DNA from: Pelodera strongyloides
Lineage: Eukaryota; Nematoda; Chromadorea; Rhabditida; Rhabditidae
NCBI GenBank assembly: GCA_036852015.1
Contig: JAANDG010000704.1
Span: forward strand, 1-64,000
DNA length: 64,000 nucleotides
Direction of reading: 5' to 3'
Shown piece after piece: positions 51,952 to 63,841 of this stretch (its first letter is position 1; every line of letters begins with the position of its first letter). A model generated the notes under the pieces. It was not told the origin of the DNA. It made no database searches and worked only from the letters and a program-made list of their open reading frames with translations. Position numbers and translations under genes: made by a program.

Positions 51952-52125
51952 GACGAAACGCCTGGCGAAATTAATCATTAGTGGCGAAACGCCTGGCGAA
52001 ATTAATCATTAGTGGCGAAACGCCTGGCGAAATTAATCATTAGTGGCGAAACGCCTGGCGAAAGTAATTCCCGCCGGCGAAACGCCGGGCGAAGGTAAAT
52101 CCCACCGTCGAATCGCCAGTTTATA
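51952..52125 (+). repeat. 31 bp tandem array of GGCGAAACGCC units
   Basis: Units GGCGAAACGCCTGGCGAA plus ATTAATCATTAGT repeat about five times at 31 bp spacing. The first three spacers are identical and the later ones diverge (AGTAATTCCCGCC, GGTAAATCCCACC). Each unit contains a short inverted pair, GGCG...CGCC. Confidence 0.95.
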
Positions 52126-52315
52126 CAGTTTGTTGAGATTTTTTTCCACGCCGTTGTGCTTATTTTTGCTTGTCATCAATTGTTACTTGTTATATATCAT
52201 AAAATAAAATGATTTACTATGTGTTAGTTTTCTACGGTATAATTTGGGTGATGAATTATCCTGTAACAATGTCGTCTGCTTCTACTGCGAGAGCATGGTA
52301 CATTCGTAAAACTAG

Positions 52316-52445
52316 CGAAGCGCCTGGCGAAACGCTGATTGTTTAGTCAGAAACAGCGAAACGCCAGGCGAAATTTTTTTAAATTGGCGTTTCGCTATGC
52401 GTGTGGACAGGCGTTTCGCTGGTTCCGTCGCTAGGCGTTTCGCCA
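52316..52445. repeat. Inverted cluster of GGCGTTTCGCC motifs
   Basis: GCGCCTGGCGAAACGC and GCGAAACGCCAGGCG are followed by inverse GGCGTTTCGCTATGCG, AGGCGTTTCGCTGG and AGGCGTTTCGCC. It mirrors the array 200 bp upstream, so the two may be ends of one element. Confidence 0.8.
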
Positions 52446-52449
52446 AAAG

Positions 52450-53103
52450 GGAATGACTTTGTTTGATATTTTTTGTAAATTACTGTAAAATGTGTTGTTC
52501 AAAAGAAATAAAAAGGAAAATTGACTTACGACTCACGATGCTCTTCCAATGGCTTCGCGAAATTAGATCGTTTTATCTACTAGCACACTCTTGATGAATG
52601 CAAGCAAAACTTGGAACAACACCATCTACTCATCTACATATACTTGTTTATCTGCTTAATCTAAAGGAGAGCCAAAAATGCGGCTCTTATTGGTTAAATT
52701 CTATACAAAAGACCAATAAATTATCGAGTAAGTGATGAGTAAGTAGAATTAGGGGAATATTTGAAAAATTCATAATCACCCTCATTTACAGTGGGATAGT
52801 TACATGGGTCATCTAGTGGAGAGTAATACTTTGGGGTTTTATTACGTAGCGTTAGGTGTGTGTTGACTTCGAGTGTCGGTGTGATAATTAATAAGAATAG
52901 ACTAATAAAAATAAAAGTTAAATAATAATTTTATCAGAATCAAAGTTTACAAATTAAATATGACATTGTTTCAATATTAAAACAATAAAATATATATGTT
53001 AAAGTTAATAAAAAATGGAATTATTAATTTAAAACTATCCGTTTATCATCAAAATAATACTTTTACTCCAATTGGATTATCTTAACACGAACTATCCGTG
53101 TGA
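52450..53103. other. AT-rich spacer
   Basis: No gene seen. From 52900 the sequence becomes very AT-rich and near 53030-53120 repeats AACTATCCGT three times, anticipating the module that follows. Confidence 0.5.
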
Positions 53104-53104
53104 T

Positions 53105-53783
53105 AAAGATAAACTTTAATTCTTAACACGAACTATCCGTTAAAAAACAAAACTAAAAGTAAAGGGTCGATATAAGATCGAACTGCTTAAAGTAACGCCT
53201 AGGGGCTTTATATATCCTACTTGTTTTCGTAGGTGTTTTGTGGGGGCGAACGGTTGTTACGCCCCATGTTACAGCAAAAATGCTGTTTATGCTATCCGTT
53301 GAGATCACCTAAGGTGATCAATCCTTAATTAATGGCCTTAATTCTTTGTTCTCTCTTTTGCAAGACTAGCTTCCTTTCTTGCAGAGATTTTTCTTGTCGG
53401 ATGGAATGTAGTTTGTTCCCATCCGATTTGTAGTGTTCCGGTGAAAGATAAACTTTAATTCTTAACACGAACTATCCGTTAAAAAACAAAACTAAAAGTA
53501 AAGGGTCGATATAAGATCGAACTGCTTAAAGTAACGCCTAGGGGCTTTATATATCCTACTTGTTTTCGTAGGTGTTTTGTGGGGGCGAACGGTTGTTACG
53601 CCCCATGTTACAGCAAAAATGCTGTTTATGCTATCCGTTGAGATCACCTAAGGTGATCAATACTTAATTAATGGCCTTAATTCTTTGTTCTCTCTTTTGC
53701 AAGACTAGCTTCCTTTCTTGCAGAGATTTTTCTTGTCGGATGGAATGTAGTTTGTTCCCATCCGATTTGTAGTGTTCCGGTGA
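53105..53783. repeat. Tandem duplication of a ~340 bp hairpin-rich module
   Basis: 53105-53443 and 53444-53783 are almost identical; I saw one substitution (AATCCTTAATT versus AATACTTAATT). Each copy contains a series of short stem-loops: TCGAT/ATCGA, CCTAC/GTAGG, GGGGCG/CGCCCC, ACAGCA/TGCTGT, GATCACCT-A-AGGTGATC, GCAAGA/TCTTGC and TCGGATGG/CCATCCGA. No open frame or known RNA was recognised. Confidence 0.95.
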
Positions 53784-54555
53784 GAATCTAACAGGTGGAT
53801 AGATTTATTAGTATAGATGAGTGTTATTACAACCCGGGCCCGGGCCGAAGCTGGTTCCTCTCGGTCTCGATGTCGCTACTCCCGCTCCTTAAATAGTTTC
53901 CTGTCCCGCGGTCCCCGAACGCCTGAAAATAAACATTTTACTCTGGGAACCAAAACATAACACGTTCATGTGAAAGAAGATTTCTTACTATGTTTTTCTA
54001 AATTTCGCTGAGTCATGCTATTAGAGAACCTTCTGACTAGAAATTCTTTTTTTATTACAACTGCCTTTTACAGGAGTAGCCTGCCCACAATAACATTTAT
54101 GACATTTACCTTACAACTTTCCGACTGCACAATCGCCATTGTACATTTGGGCTTGCCATTGGCATTCTGTAAAATAATGTCATTGCTTGATAAATAATGC
54201 TTGTTTGCAGATTGCACCGTATAACGTATAACGGTATAATGTGTAACGTGAACAGATTTTCTGTCGATCACAGTTTGCAGGTAATTTGGCGCGGTCATTC
54301 CTAAAACAAATATCGCGTGATATAAATTATGTTTCGCTATATTATGGGTCCCAGGTAAATTTATTTGCAGGATAAGATTGTAAAGTAGTGGTTGTTTGAT
54401 CGGGGCTCAGCTTCAGTAAATTCGTATGCCTATAATTACAACTAAACTGCAACGGAATTGTAAGTAATCACAGTCTAGTATTCAAGTTTGGAATTCTAAT
54501 TTATGATGAGTATTTTTAATTGTATTAGCCCATTTTGGAATATCTTCTGAATACA

Positions 54556-55877
54556 ATGCCAGCTCCCAATATTCAATTTCAATCGCTCAAGTTTCCATTG
54601 CAAATTGAGCATGCGCAGGCTCGAGTTAGTAATTTTTCTTGATTTCAGACAATAATAAGCCATCTAAAAACGCATCTGAAGCAAATTTATTGATGTATAG
54701 ATTTTCCATGAGAATTTGGTTTAGGCGACATTTGTATGCCATATATTGTCAAATTAACTGCACTTATCACTTTCAGATTGTTTTCCGCAGCAAGGAATTT
54801 GACAAAGATCTGGCGACGAGCATACGCTTTACAAATGGTGATAAGAAGAGAATTCTTTACAAGGTGGACTGATTAAAACACTATTTACGTAGTTACCCGT
54901 TTACCGCAAGAAAGGTAAAGAAAATGTTGGCAAAGTATGGCCTAAGCTAATGCTTCGTGCAAGGCTACAGGATGTGCGAGGCGCACCAGCAATAAGCCAT
55001 ATTGTTCCTTACAAATCAGTTTATCGTTTGACTAACAATCAATGTTCAGATCACAACTGCGGATAACTCGATGTTTAGAGTACTTCCAATATTTGGAGCC
55101 CTGAAGCCGGGAGAGTCCACCAAGATTAAGGTCATACTTTTGTTCGGAGGCTATCTCAGAATGCTAGGCGAATGAACTTTTGGCTCAAATTTTCACATCA
55201 ACCGATCCTCAACCAATGAGAGACATTGCAATTGTTCTTTGCTTAATTCAAAGGAATCACGAAAGAGAGTTGAATGAAACAATTTAGTTTGGTCTGGTCG
55301 TCAAGGCTGCACAACCTCTTCCTCCGAATGGCAGATACTTCTTTGCCATTCACATTCTGAAGGAAAATGATGAGAAGAAGAGCGCTGCATTCATGTTTAA
55401 TGAATATAAAGTAAGTAATAAAGGTGAAGTGGGTAGACTGGTTAGAGAGAGAGCGAGAGACGTAGAGAGTATACAGAACATAGAACCTATAATTTGATTG
55501 AGAATCGTATTCAGGGAAAGCCCGACGGTTACAAGCGGATCTACGTCGACTTTGAATGCATCGGAAAAGGCCTGGGACAGAGATACATATGCAAGGTAAG
55601 CTAATACTAATAACCTTTATATACTTGGTGCAGCTGCGTTTTGTAAAAAGACGAACAATACGAACAACCACAACTACCCCGTCATCTGTCTTGTGTTTTA
55701 CTTATTTCCTTGCCTGACAACTTTAAACGTATCCTCTTTGAGGAAGAAGCTCCCCGTGTCACCGCCAACGAGAGTCTGGAGGATCTTGCTACTGTGAAGA
55801 CGAAGAACTCCACTTCACTTATCTCCGCCAATTCAATTCCGGCCGCCAAGTTTAATGCCAGTGTCTACATCAATTAA
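54556..55877 (+). CDS. MSP-domain protein, 6 exons
   Basis: Exons 54556-54624, 54777-54863, 55050-55130, 55288-55410, 55515-55595 and 55743-55877 give 191 residues, all joins phase 0. Residues about 24-115 carry the Major Sperm Protein fold pattern: SIRFTNGDKKRILYK, then a block with MFRVLPIFGALKPGES, which matches the family's TN....R..FK.......F.V.P..G...PG. MSP-domain proteins are cytoskeletal or signalling proteins of nematode sperm, or VAP-like adaptors at membrane contacts. There is no C-terminal membrane anchor, so VAP itself is unlikely. The region after 115 (GKPDGYKRIYVDFE and a Ser-rich tail) is less standard. The exon 1 start and the exon 5-6 acceptor (TTTGAG) are the least certain parts. 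Confidence 0.8.
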
Positions 55878-57438
55878 TATTATAACAGTTACTGTAATCT
55901 TTTTGTTTCGAATACATCTTTGATAGTGTCTCTATACAGTCTATACAGTCGGTAACGTGAGGCACAGATACTTTATGTCCAATTATCACCACTGAATCGA
56001 GATCTATCAAAAAATGCGTTCAACACAGAAAAGTGTCACTATCGTCTTCTCTCTATTGTTAACTGAATTGCCTATAAAACATTAACGTTTACATTTATGT
56101 ATTTACTAAATGTACCCAGTTTGCAGGCCAAATTTACCTTTGTTTCCAACTTACCATTAGCCAGTTTCGTAGACGCGGATACGAACATTCTTCGTTCCAT
56201 TTAAAAGCAAAATATAACCAGAAAAGATAAGCCCATGCCGCTATTGGAAGAAAAAGATAAGAAAAGACTTTCTTTTCCTACGTCTACCGCTTTACCTCAT
56301 TTGTGTCATGTGTTGATTGGCTTTTTCATTATCAAATCTACAGCCTAATCTTTTTACAAATAAATATTTTTCATATTTTTGTGCGAATAAACATTTCTTC
56401 TTCCTTGAAATTTGTTTTATAATGAAAAGTATTCGAGGCAAAATAAGAAGGCAGTGTTTGAAAGAACGAAAAGCGAAATGGTGTGGTTAATATACTTTCA
56501 CCGGGAGCTTTCTATAAACTTATATATCTAGCTGTACAGTACCAATCACCAATGGCTACGTTGTATCTGCATTGTTTTCTCTTCATCATATTATTTGATG
56601 CACACCTCGGTGTTATTTAATAAATAAATAAATAAATAAAACTGAAAATCTTATTATATAAAAGAGTAACTGTAGCGTGAGCTAGCACTCACGTTACGGA
56701 AATATAATTAGAATAAATTGTTCCGCTTCGGATATAAAAGACTGCCCCTCTCAAATTAGAATAATCTCATGTAAAAGAACGATGCATGTCTTCATTCATA
56801 AAGATTTTCATCTACGTTACAGACATTTCGTAAGTATGGAAAGACGCCTCCGGTGTCAAGCGCCGTAGCCGTCTGTTTTTATATATTTGTACCAGAAAGG
56901 GGTTCCCAGGAATGGTTGAGATGTTTCGCATATTTACAGTTTTATATTTATACAATCTGTACATGTGGGTGTATCTGAAAGTTCAAAGTGTTCGAGGCAT
57001 TAAATTCTGCGATAAGGCAAATTCCAACTTCTTGATCGATTCTTTGTTATAGCGTTCGTTGTGCAATTATTCTCCGTTTATTATTTGCGTTCATGCTTTA
57101 TTCCTTTTGTCATTCAAGTTGACACTTTTCCATGTGATACAATCAATACCATATCGTATTTTCGCAGTTTTTGCAAATTGCTCACGAAAAAAATCCAAAT
57201 CGCTCATGCGGGTGAATATAATTCAGTTTTTTTTCCGGTAGAATATTTCAGCGCTTCTGTGAAGATAGCCTATTTTACGTTTTTGAAATAAGCATTTTTA
57301 CCTATCGATTTTATTTCAGTTTTTAAACGAGGGGTGAGAGGCATGGTCAAATCTTTATGAGTCATTGAAACTTTGAAACTCCATATACATATACTTCCCG
57401 CAATCAATTACAACCACACATTTTGAACACACTGGCAC
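55878..57438. other. Intergenic between MSP-domain and kinase genes
   Basis: 3' flank of the MSP-domain gene, a possible AATAAA at 56359, an (AAAT)n run near 56618-56640, and one Helitron-like element. No further exon seen. Confidence 0.55.
56649..56875 (+). mobile_element. Helitron-like non-autonomous element
   Basis: Starts TCTTATTATATAAAAGAG after A and ends GCGCCGTAGCCGTCTG before T, like the 29.2 kb copy, with the last base of CTGG changed. An internal hairpin GTAGCGTGAG/CTCACGTTAC lies near the 5' end. Confidence 0.55.
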
Positions 57439-60400
57439 ATGGCGTATCTCGCAGTAAAGAAGAAAAAACAAGCACAGGTCAGTTTTGATCTTACTATTGT
57501 TATAGTAATTGGTATTTATTTGAGTGCATGCACACGATAGTTGTGCAATTCTAGTTGGCGCACCTGTGGCCCATTTGTGGCACACGCGCAGACCAAAAAT
57601 GTTTCATAGGCGTTCGACGGGAATGTCCCATCTATTGGTTGGAACACCTTCATAGCTTACTTAGTTTTGCTCGAAATTATGGTGAACAGTGCGACCTTTA
57701 CTAGACCTTTGCCTCTTTATGTGCAGTCACCTTATTGACACACACACATATAATTTATACAGTATACTAGTAAATTAACCGAATTGTTAGAATGTTTAAC
57801 CGTTTATCCTCATACAGGAAAGGCTTGCGAGCGAAACGATCTTGACAACCGAGCCAGAAGAAATCGACCCGTCTGAACTAACAGACACTTACGAAAGGCT
57901 TGGCAGCGGAACATACGGATTCGTGGCAAAAGCGCACTATAAATTTGTGGGGCGAGTATTTCCTTGTATATATATAAACTCATATATCTTGCATACATCC
58001 ATAGTGGAAGTTTTTCGCGCAAAAGTTTTTCGTGTCTTGAACATGTATCACATATTTCGATAAAAGTGTATGATGAAAGAATCACTTTTTCGAACCAGAA
58101 ATCATCTTGGATGGGGTGTTCTCCATTCTTGCCCATGCACTATGATACCTTAAACATTTGTAATCTTGTAATTAATTAGTTTGTAACATTTGCAATTAAT
58201 TTGTCATTGCTTTTAATTTGTCTCTGTTCAGTGATGTTGCTGTGAAGTATTTCGAACGGGATGGGCAACGCACGGCTCTGAAGGAATACAGTTTCATGCA
58301 TAGATACTGCTCCCTCCATCCGCACTGTGTCAGAGTGTACGGCATTGTCAAACATGCAAAATACAATTGGGGATGTGTCATGGAACTTATGGAAGGAGGC
58401 AACCTACAAACAGGTTGTACACTGCTATTTTGAAATTATGAACGTAAATGCTTGCCTGTGATTTTTAAAAATTGATTAAAGGGAGAGGCCCATGAGAATA
58501 AAGTTTTCCTCAATTTATTTGTAAAGAATGTCCGGAATTTCAGAAATATTACCGTGAAGACCGCATTTCTTTGTACCTAGAACTCACAGAGTTATTCCCC
58601 GGCAAAGAGTTCGGCCAGGTACCGTAGTCAGAATCAATTTTCTCGCTTTTAGGGCATTCTTGTATTGCAAACGCCTCTTTATAGTTGTGGGAATGATCTT
58701 TATTCGTTTGATCATTCTTATATAGAGGAAGAATGCAAATGAACGCATATAAACCGTAAAAACGAATTTTGACATTGCTGACTATGGTACCTAGCCGAAC
58801 TGTTTGCCGGGGAATAACTCTGCGAGTTTGAGGCTTCACGCAATGCGGTTTTCACAGTAATAATTCTGAAATTCCGGACATTCTTTACAAAAAATTGAGG
58901 AAAACTTTATTCTCATTATTGAAGGGTGATTCAATGTTTTGAAGCATACCAAAGATTGTGCTATTACTTGGGAGAGTCAGGGGTAGAGTAAACGACGAGT
59001 TCCAGATGACAAAATGCTCGGTCTTCGTTAGGGTCAGGAACCGTAATGGTAATTGGCAAGTTTTCCTTCCAGCGATTGAACAGTTCAGTACGTCGATAAA
59101 AGTCGGCAATGCAGTCGAATGGATGCGACAATTGACAAGTGCAGTGGCATTTCTACACAAACACGGTGTCGCACACCGGGATGTTAAACCACAGAAGTTT
59201 GTTTTGGTAGATGGGTATAGCTATAGAGACAGATGTAGCTAGTAGCTAATAAACCCAACGCACTCCTTTTCAAATAACAGCGGTGTGATAGTGCAACTTG
59301 TATAATTGACATGAACCAGACTTTTAGCATATTATGTACACTTCATGGCTGTTAGGTGCACAAAGTAGACAACAACATACCTTGTGAAAAGGCTAATTAG
59401 TACAATAAGATTAGTATTTCAGCATTCTCTTGTCGGCCGAGTTTTCCGTTGTGAAGCTTTGCGATTTTGGCTCAACCAGACTCGTGGCCGATAGAATGAG
59501 CATGGGACAGGGAACACCGTTATACATAGCACCGGAGGTAATTAGATCATTGCTGGTTATTATTCAAATTACAATTAGCATGTTGTACATAAAGTCGGTG
59601 ACACGAAATCATGTTCTAAATTGAATATATACTAATTGAACATTACAAATTTATCAATTTCCTTGTTCTCTTGAAAATTTATCTTAAAGGAAGGCAGTCA
59701 CGATATTTTCGCAATTTTTATTTAATTTTCATTAAATATATGAAGTTATGCGAAAACATTCGATACCAATACCAATTTCCAGAAAAACAAACTCGGGGAG
59801 AGAATTCACTGAGAATGGGAGTTACTCGACTACAGTAGATACGCAATTGTCCGGGCAAAGGCTCAGTACTATATAATAAACACCCTGCAGTGTTAGACAA
59901 TTGTGATATGCTGTCACTGCAGAGTATTCAATCTCGGCCGCAATCCGGGCAATTGCTTTCATTCACAATATATTGTTATCCAGTAACTCCCATTCTCAGT
60001 GAGTTAACTCCCTGAGTTCGTTTCTCTTTAACCATATTTTGGTACCATATTTTCCTTCACACCTTCCTACATTTAATGAAAATCAAATAAAAATGACGAA
60101 TTTATCGTGACTGCGTTCCTTTAAATGGTGAATAAATGTTTCAGTGTTTGGCGACTAGCGAATACACAAACAAGTGTGACGTGTACTCGTGTGCCATCGT
60201 GTTTTGGCAGCTACTCACTTGCAGGTTAGTTTGGCTTGTCGCATTAGCTTGTTAATGAGGCCATAGACATGGACATTATCGCTCCGCATTTTCTACTGCT
60301 GGTTACATTTTCTACTGCTGGTTACATGCCCTTATATACCAAGATGATCGCCAGTTCTCAATTATGTAGGCACAAGAATCAACGTTTTACACTGTTTAGA

Positions 60401-63369
60401 GATCCATTCGACCATGTTTTCGGCGGAGGCCCTTTGATCATTCAACTTCGTGACGATCCAAACTTGAGACCGGAGAAAATAGATAGTGATCCCGAGTTAT
60501 GGAATATAATCGAAAAGGGATGGGAAGCAGATGTGGACTCCCGTTTGGACTCCGCCTCCATGTTCCAACGTATCATGGAAATACGACAGGTTACTCAAAG
60601 TAGATAATAATGAATTATCTACGAAGTTACGCTAGAGGATGTAAACTTACAAAACGAGGTTCATGTGCATACAGTGCATACGACAGTAGTAGCGCAGTTA
60701 GACCAATGTCATAACGCATTCTATGAAATTTTGAAAACAAAAACAAATGCAGCAACTATTTCAGCCCCTTGCAACTTACAAATACCAAAAAAACCAATAG
60801 AGCAATGGTTTCTAGCAAAGCGTGAATATACTTTTAGAAATACGAATGGACGCCATTTGTGATGACCCGGAAAGCGACGCGCACCTCGTCTTCTTCAAGC
60901 ACCTCTTCAGTAACCAGTAGTACGTCAGGTGCCGAAGCATCAGAGAAGGAACTAGACGTGACGATCCAAATGGTGTGATTTGACAAAAAAATATATTTAA
61001 AAATATGCCAATCTTGCAATCGAAACAGGTATTGAAAAAAAACTTATTTAGACTGCTAATGCATCAGTTCAAACAAACTTCGACAACGACGAGACAATTT
61101 TGTCCTATGACAAGGAAACCTTGAAGGTTTGAAATTTGTTGTCGTTGAGCGTCCTATTCGCTTTACTTTCATTGCTGCTTTTGAACGAAGAGTGAATGAT
61201 AGGTTGCCTATTCAGGGTATTAGCTGAATAAGCAAAATATGAATCATCAGTTCAGTAGCTAACACAAAATGGATACAAATTGATAAAACAATCCATTACA
61301 ATAATAAGATAATGAGATATAATCAAGGAGTAGACACAAGGGACCACCCTCTCAGCTCGCCTGAATGTATTCATAGCATCCGTTAGACTTCACGCAAGAA
61401 AATACCACGCTCACTTATTTTGTAGAGGAATTCTAAAATAAACGCTTCAGGACTATGGTGTTGTTGAGACGAAAATGTCGTACGACTTGATTAATGGAAA
61501 GGCGCAAGCGGGCGAGGTAGTTGGTTTTCTTCGATTTTTTTTGTCAAGGCATATTAAATGATGTATGGTGAGCAATCTAGACAAAGCAAATTATGAATAT
61601 GATGTGATTGCAGGAAACAAACACGAAATTATTGTTCGAGGAAGGAACGCAAACGCTTGTAGAGTCTATGGATGAAGCCTCTCAAACACTTTTCGATATA
61701 AGTTACGCTGATGCGCAGACAGAATGCGAGGAAAATAGCACTTCTGCCAGTGAAACACAGACAGTGATAGAAGTGAGCGATGGGTTCGTGCAGGCCGTAC
61801 GAGATGTGGAGCACGCGAGCGTACAGACGGATGAGGACTCGTCTGAGGTATGAGTTTGGACATCATTGCCACAAGAATGCGAGCAAATACTGCTGATGTT
61901 TCATAACTTTTGAACTGAACGCCAAAATTCATAAGTTACAATTACAGATTACAAAAAATGTATTTTTAGTGCGTGACATCTTAGGTTGGCGAATCGAAAG
62001 AGTGTGGCAATCGGGTTTGCGCAGAAAAAGTACCCTTCCGTAAGTAATCAATTTTCAGGCAGCTTCAGCATTTCGTGATTCGCAACTCAAGTCCATCGAT
62101 AGTGGAATGGCTATGTGTATGAATAGTGATAGCGAAGCGGGCGATGAAAAGTGTGTTGCATGTTTTCTTTAGTCTTATTATAGGTTTATTCTCTCCAATA
62201 TTAAAGCATAGATATGGGCCACTCGCGTTTATTTAAACATCGGAATCTGTCATGAACTTTTTCTGATATAAAGAATTTATGCCAAGAATGATAGTTTTCT
62301 CAGGAAATCAACAACCGATATATCGTGCTCAACCGAGCCCGTTTCTCTGCAACGGTTACACCAATTGATTCTTCACAATAAGCCTACACTCGACAGAACT
62401 TATGGTACAGTATTATGTCGTAATTAAGAATTGGCAATAATCATTTCTTCTAACGTTCTTCTTTTTGAACTAGCAAGCGCGACGTTATAAAGCAGGCTGT
62501 CATAAAACTTATTTATTTTACAGGCAACTTTATGAATCTCGTCTTGCTGATCGAACAACTCGCACAATATTGTACATACACGGATGTGCAGGTAAGCAGT
62601 ATGCCAAAAGTTATGGCAACTATGAAGTTCGCGAACTTCCATGTTCATATGTGCATAGGAGAAGCATAATGTAAATCCATATTCAATTCCTAAACCTGGC
62701 ACCTATTTCAGCCGGTCACTTCATCGACCGCCTTTGATAAGTCGTCGAGAACATTCCTCGACATTCTCGAACACCTCACTGATTACTTACATCACATCCT
62801 TCTCCTCGAAACATCAGTTGTCTATGCAACCGCTGTCAAAACGAAACCAAAAACGCCAGATAGATTCGAGTATTGTGAGTTTCAATGAATTTATTTTGAA
62901 GAATGAAGTAAAGGGTGATTTTCTGTTTTATTCTCACTGAATTAATAAATGTTGTATTCTAGTCATCCGAATGGTGAAACACACCTTCATAACGAATAGT
63001 CAACCAGCTGGGAAGTTGCTCGCAAAATTGGAAAACGAAGTGCGACATCTGGGGGAAACGTGAGCTTCGTTGTCATAACTTTGATCGGTCCCTGCGAACT
63101 AAATTGTTGCCGACCTAACATTCTGGGTCATCCTACTTCATAGCTTCTTGCATGTCTATTTAGTTAGGGAACATATGCAAACAAAAATTAGGAAGACCGT
63201 AAGAAGGTAATCAACGTAGGAAATTTATTTTGTTTTCAGGAAGCAATTTAAATCGGCCGAAATGGAAATTGTTTGTAAAAAGATGGTCGATTTCATCGAT
63301 TCTTTGAATGCAGCCAAGTCAAGGGAGTCATATACCCAAAATGGTTCAACAATTACAATGAGACTCTAA
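57439..63369 (+). CDS. TAK1/MAP3K7-like protein kinase with QT-repeat tail, 17 exons
   Basis: Exons 57439-57477, 57818-57951, 58232-58413, 59073-59196, 59423-59537, 60145-60224, 60400-60589, 60838-60972, 61052-61126, 61451-61516, 61614-61847, 62059-62150, 62304-62404, 62524-62591, 62712-62874, 62963-63059 and 63240-63369 make 674 residues, phase closing throughout. Kinase landmarks: Gly loop GSGTYG 42-47, Lys63 (DVAVKYF), HRDVKPQN 153-160, DFG 174-176, APE near 196-198, then KCDVYSCAIVFWQLLTCRDPFD. This active-site set and the HCVRVYG, TPLYIAPE blocks resemble TAK1 and nematode MOM-4, which act in TGF-beta/Wnt/stress signalling. A Ser/Thr-rich linker, an 11-residue repeat of QT motifs (about 340-455) and a helical C-terminus follow. 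Intron 2 has a GC donor. Alternative ends for exon 7 exist: without splicing it stops at 60607, leaving the kinase domain alone. Confidence 0.88.
58486..58925. mobile_element. TTAA fold-back element in kinase intron 3
   Basis: Arms of roughly 150 bp: GAATAAAGTTTTCCTCAATT, AAGAATGTCCGGAATTTCAG, AGTTATTCCCCGGCAAA and GGTACC at the left recur in inverse order at the right with scattered mismatches. Left target TTAA is clear; the right one is eroded. It shifts no exon. Confidence 0.85.
59684..60124. mobile_element. TTAA fold-back element in kinase intron 5
   Basis: TTAAAGGAAGGCAGTCACGA at the left and TCGTGACTGCGTTCCTTTAA at the right, both TTAA intact. The inner arms include TTCACTGAGAATGGGAGTTA facing TAACTCCCATTCTCAGTGAG. 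441 bp, non-coding. It ends 20 bases before exon 6. Confidence 0.9.
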
Positions 63370-63486
63370 ACTTCTATCAGAGAAAATAATAATATTTTTT
63401 CCATACATCGCTCAATTCTTTATTATTCGCTTTTAGTTGGCACACAACCGTTTTCGTTCCATTTCTTGGACTGTACTAATCAGACA

Positions 63487-63492
63487 AATAAA
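63487..63492 (+). terminator. Polyadenylation signal for the kinase gene
   Basis: AATAAA about 120 bases after the stop codon. Confidence 0.6.
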
Positions 63493-63629
63493 CTTTTGGA
63501 TGTGTACCTTTTGATTGTCTGTCTATGATGTATTATTATGCCTTATCCCAATGAATGGAAAACTAACCTCGGTTTTTATTCAAAATCAATTAAAGATCGC
63601 ACAACTCAAACGCCGCGACAAACCAAATA

Positions 63630-63794
63630 TTGTATGTGTTGTGTTTTTGTGTGTTGTGTCTGTTGTTTGTGTGTGTTGTGTGTGTGTGTTGTTTCTGTGT
63701 GCTGCGTGTTGTGTGTGTTGTGTGTAGGTGTGTGTATGTGTGTGTGTATGTGTGTGTGTGTGTGTGTGTGGTGTGTGTGTTTGTGTGTGTTTGT

Positions 63795-63841
<47 letters not shown>

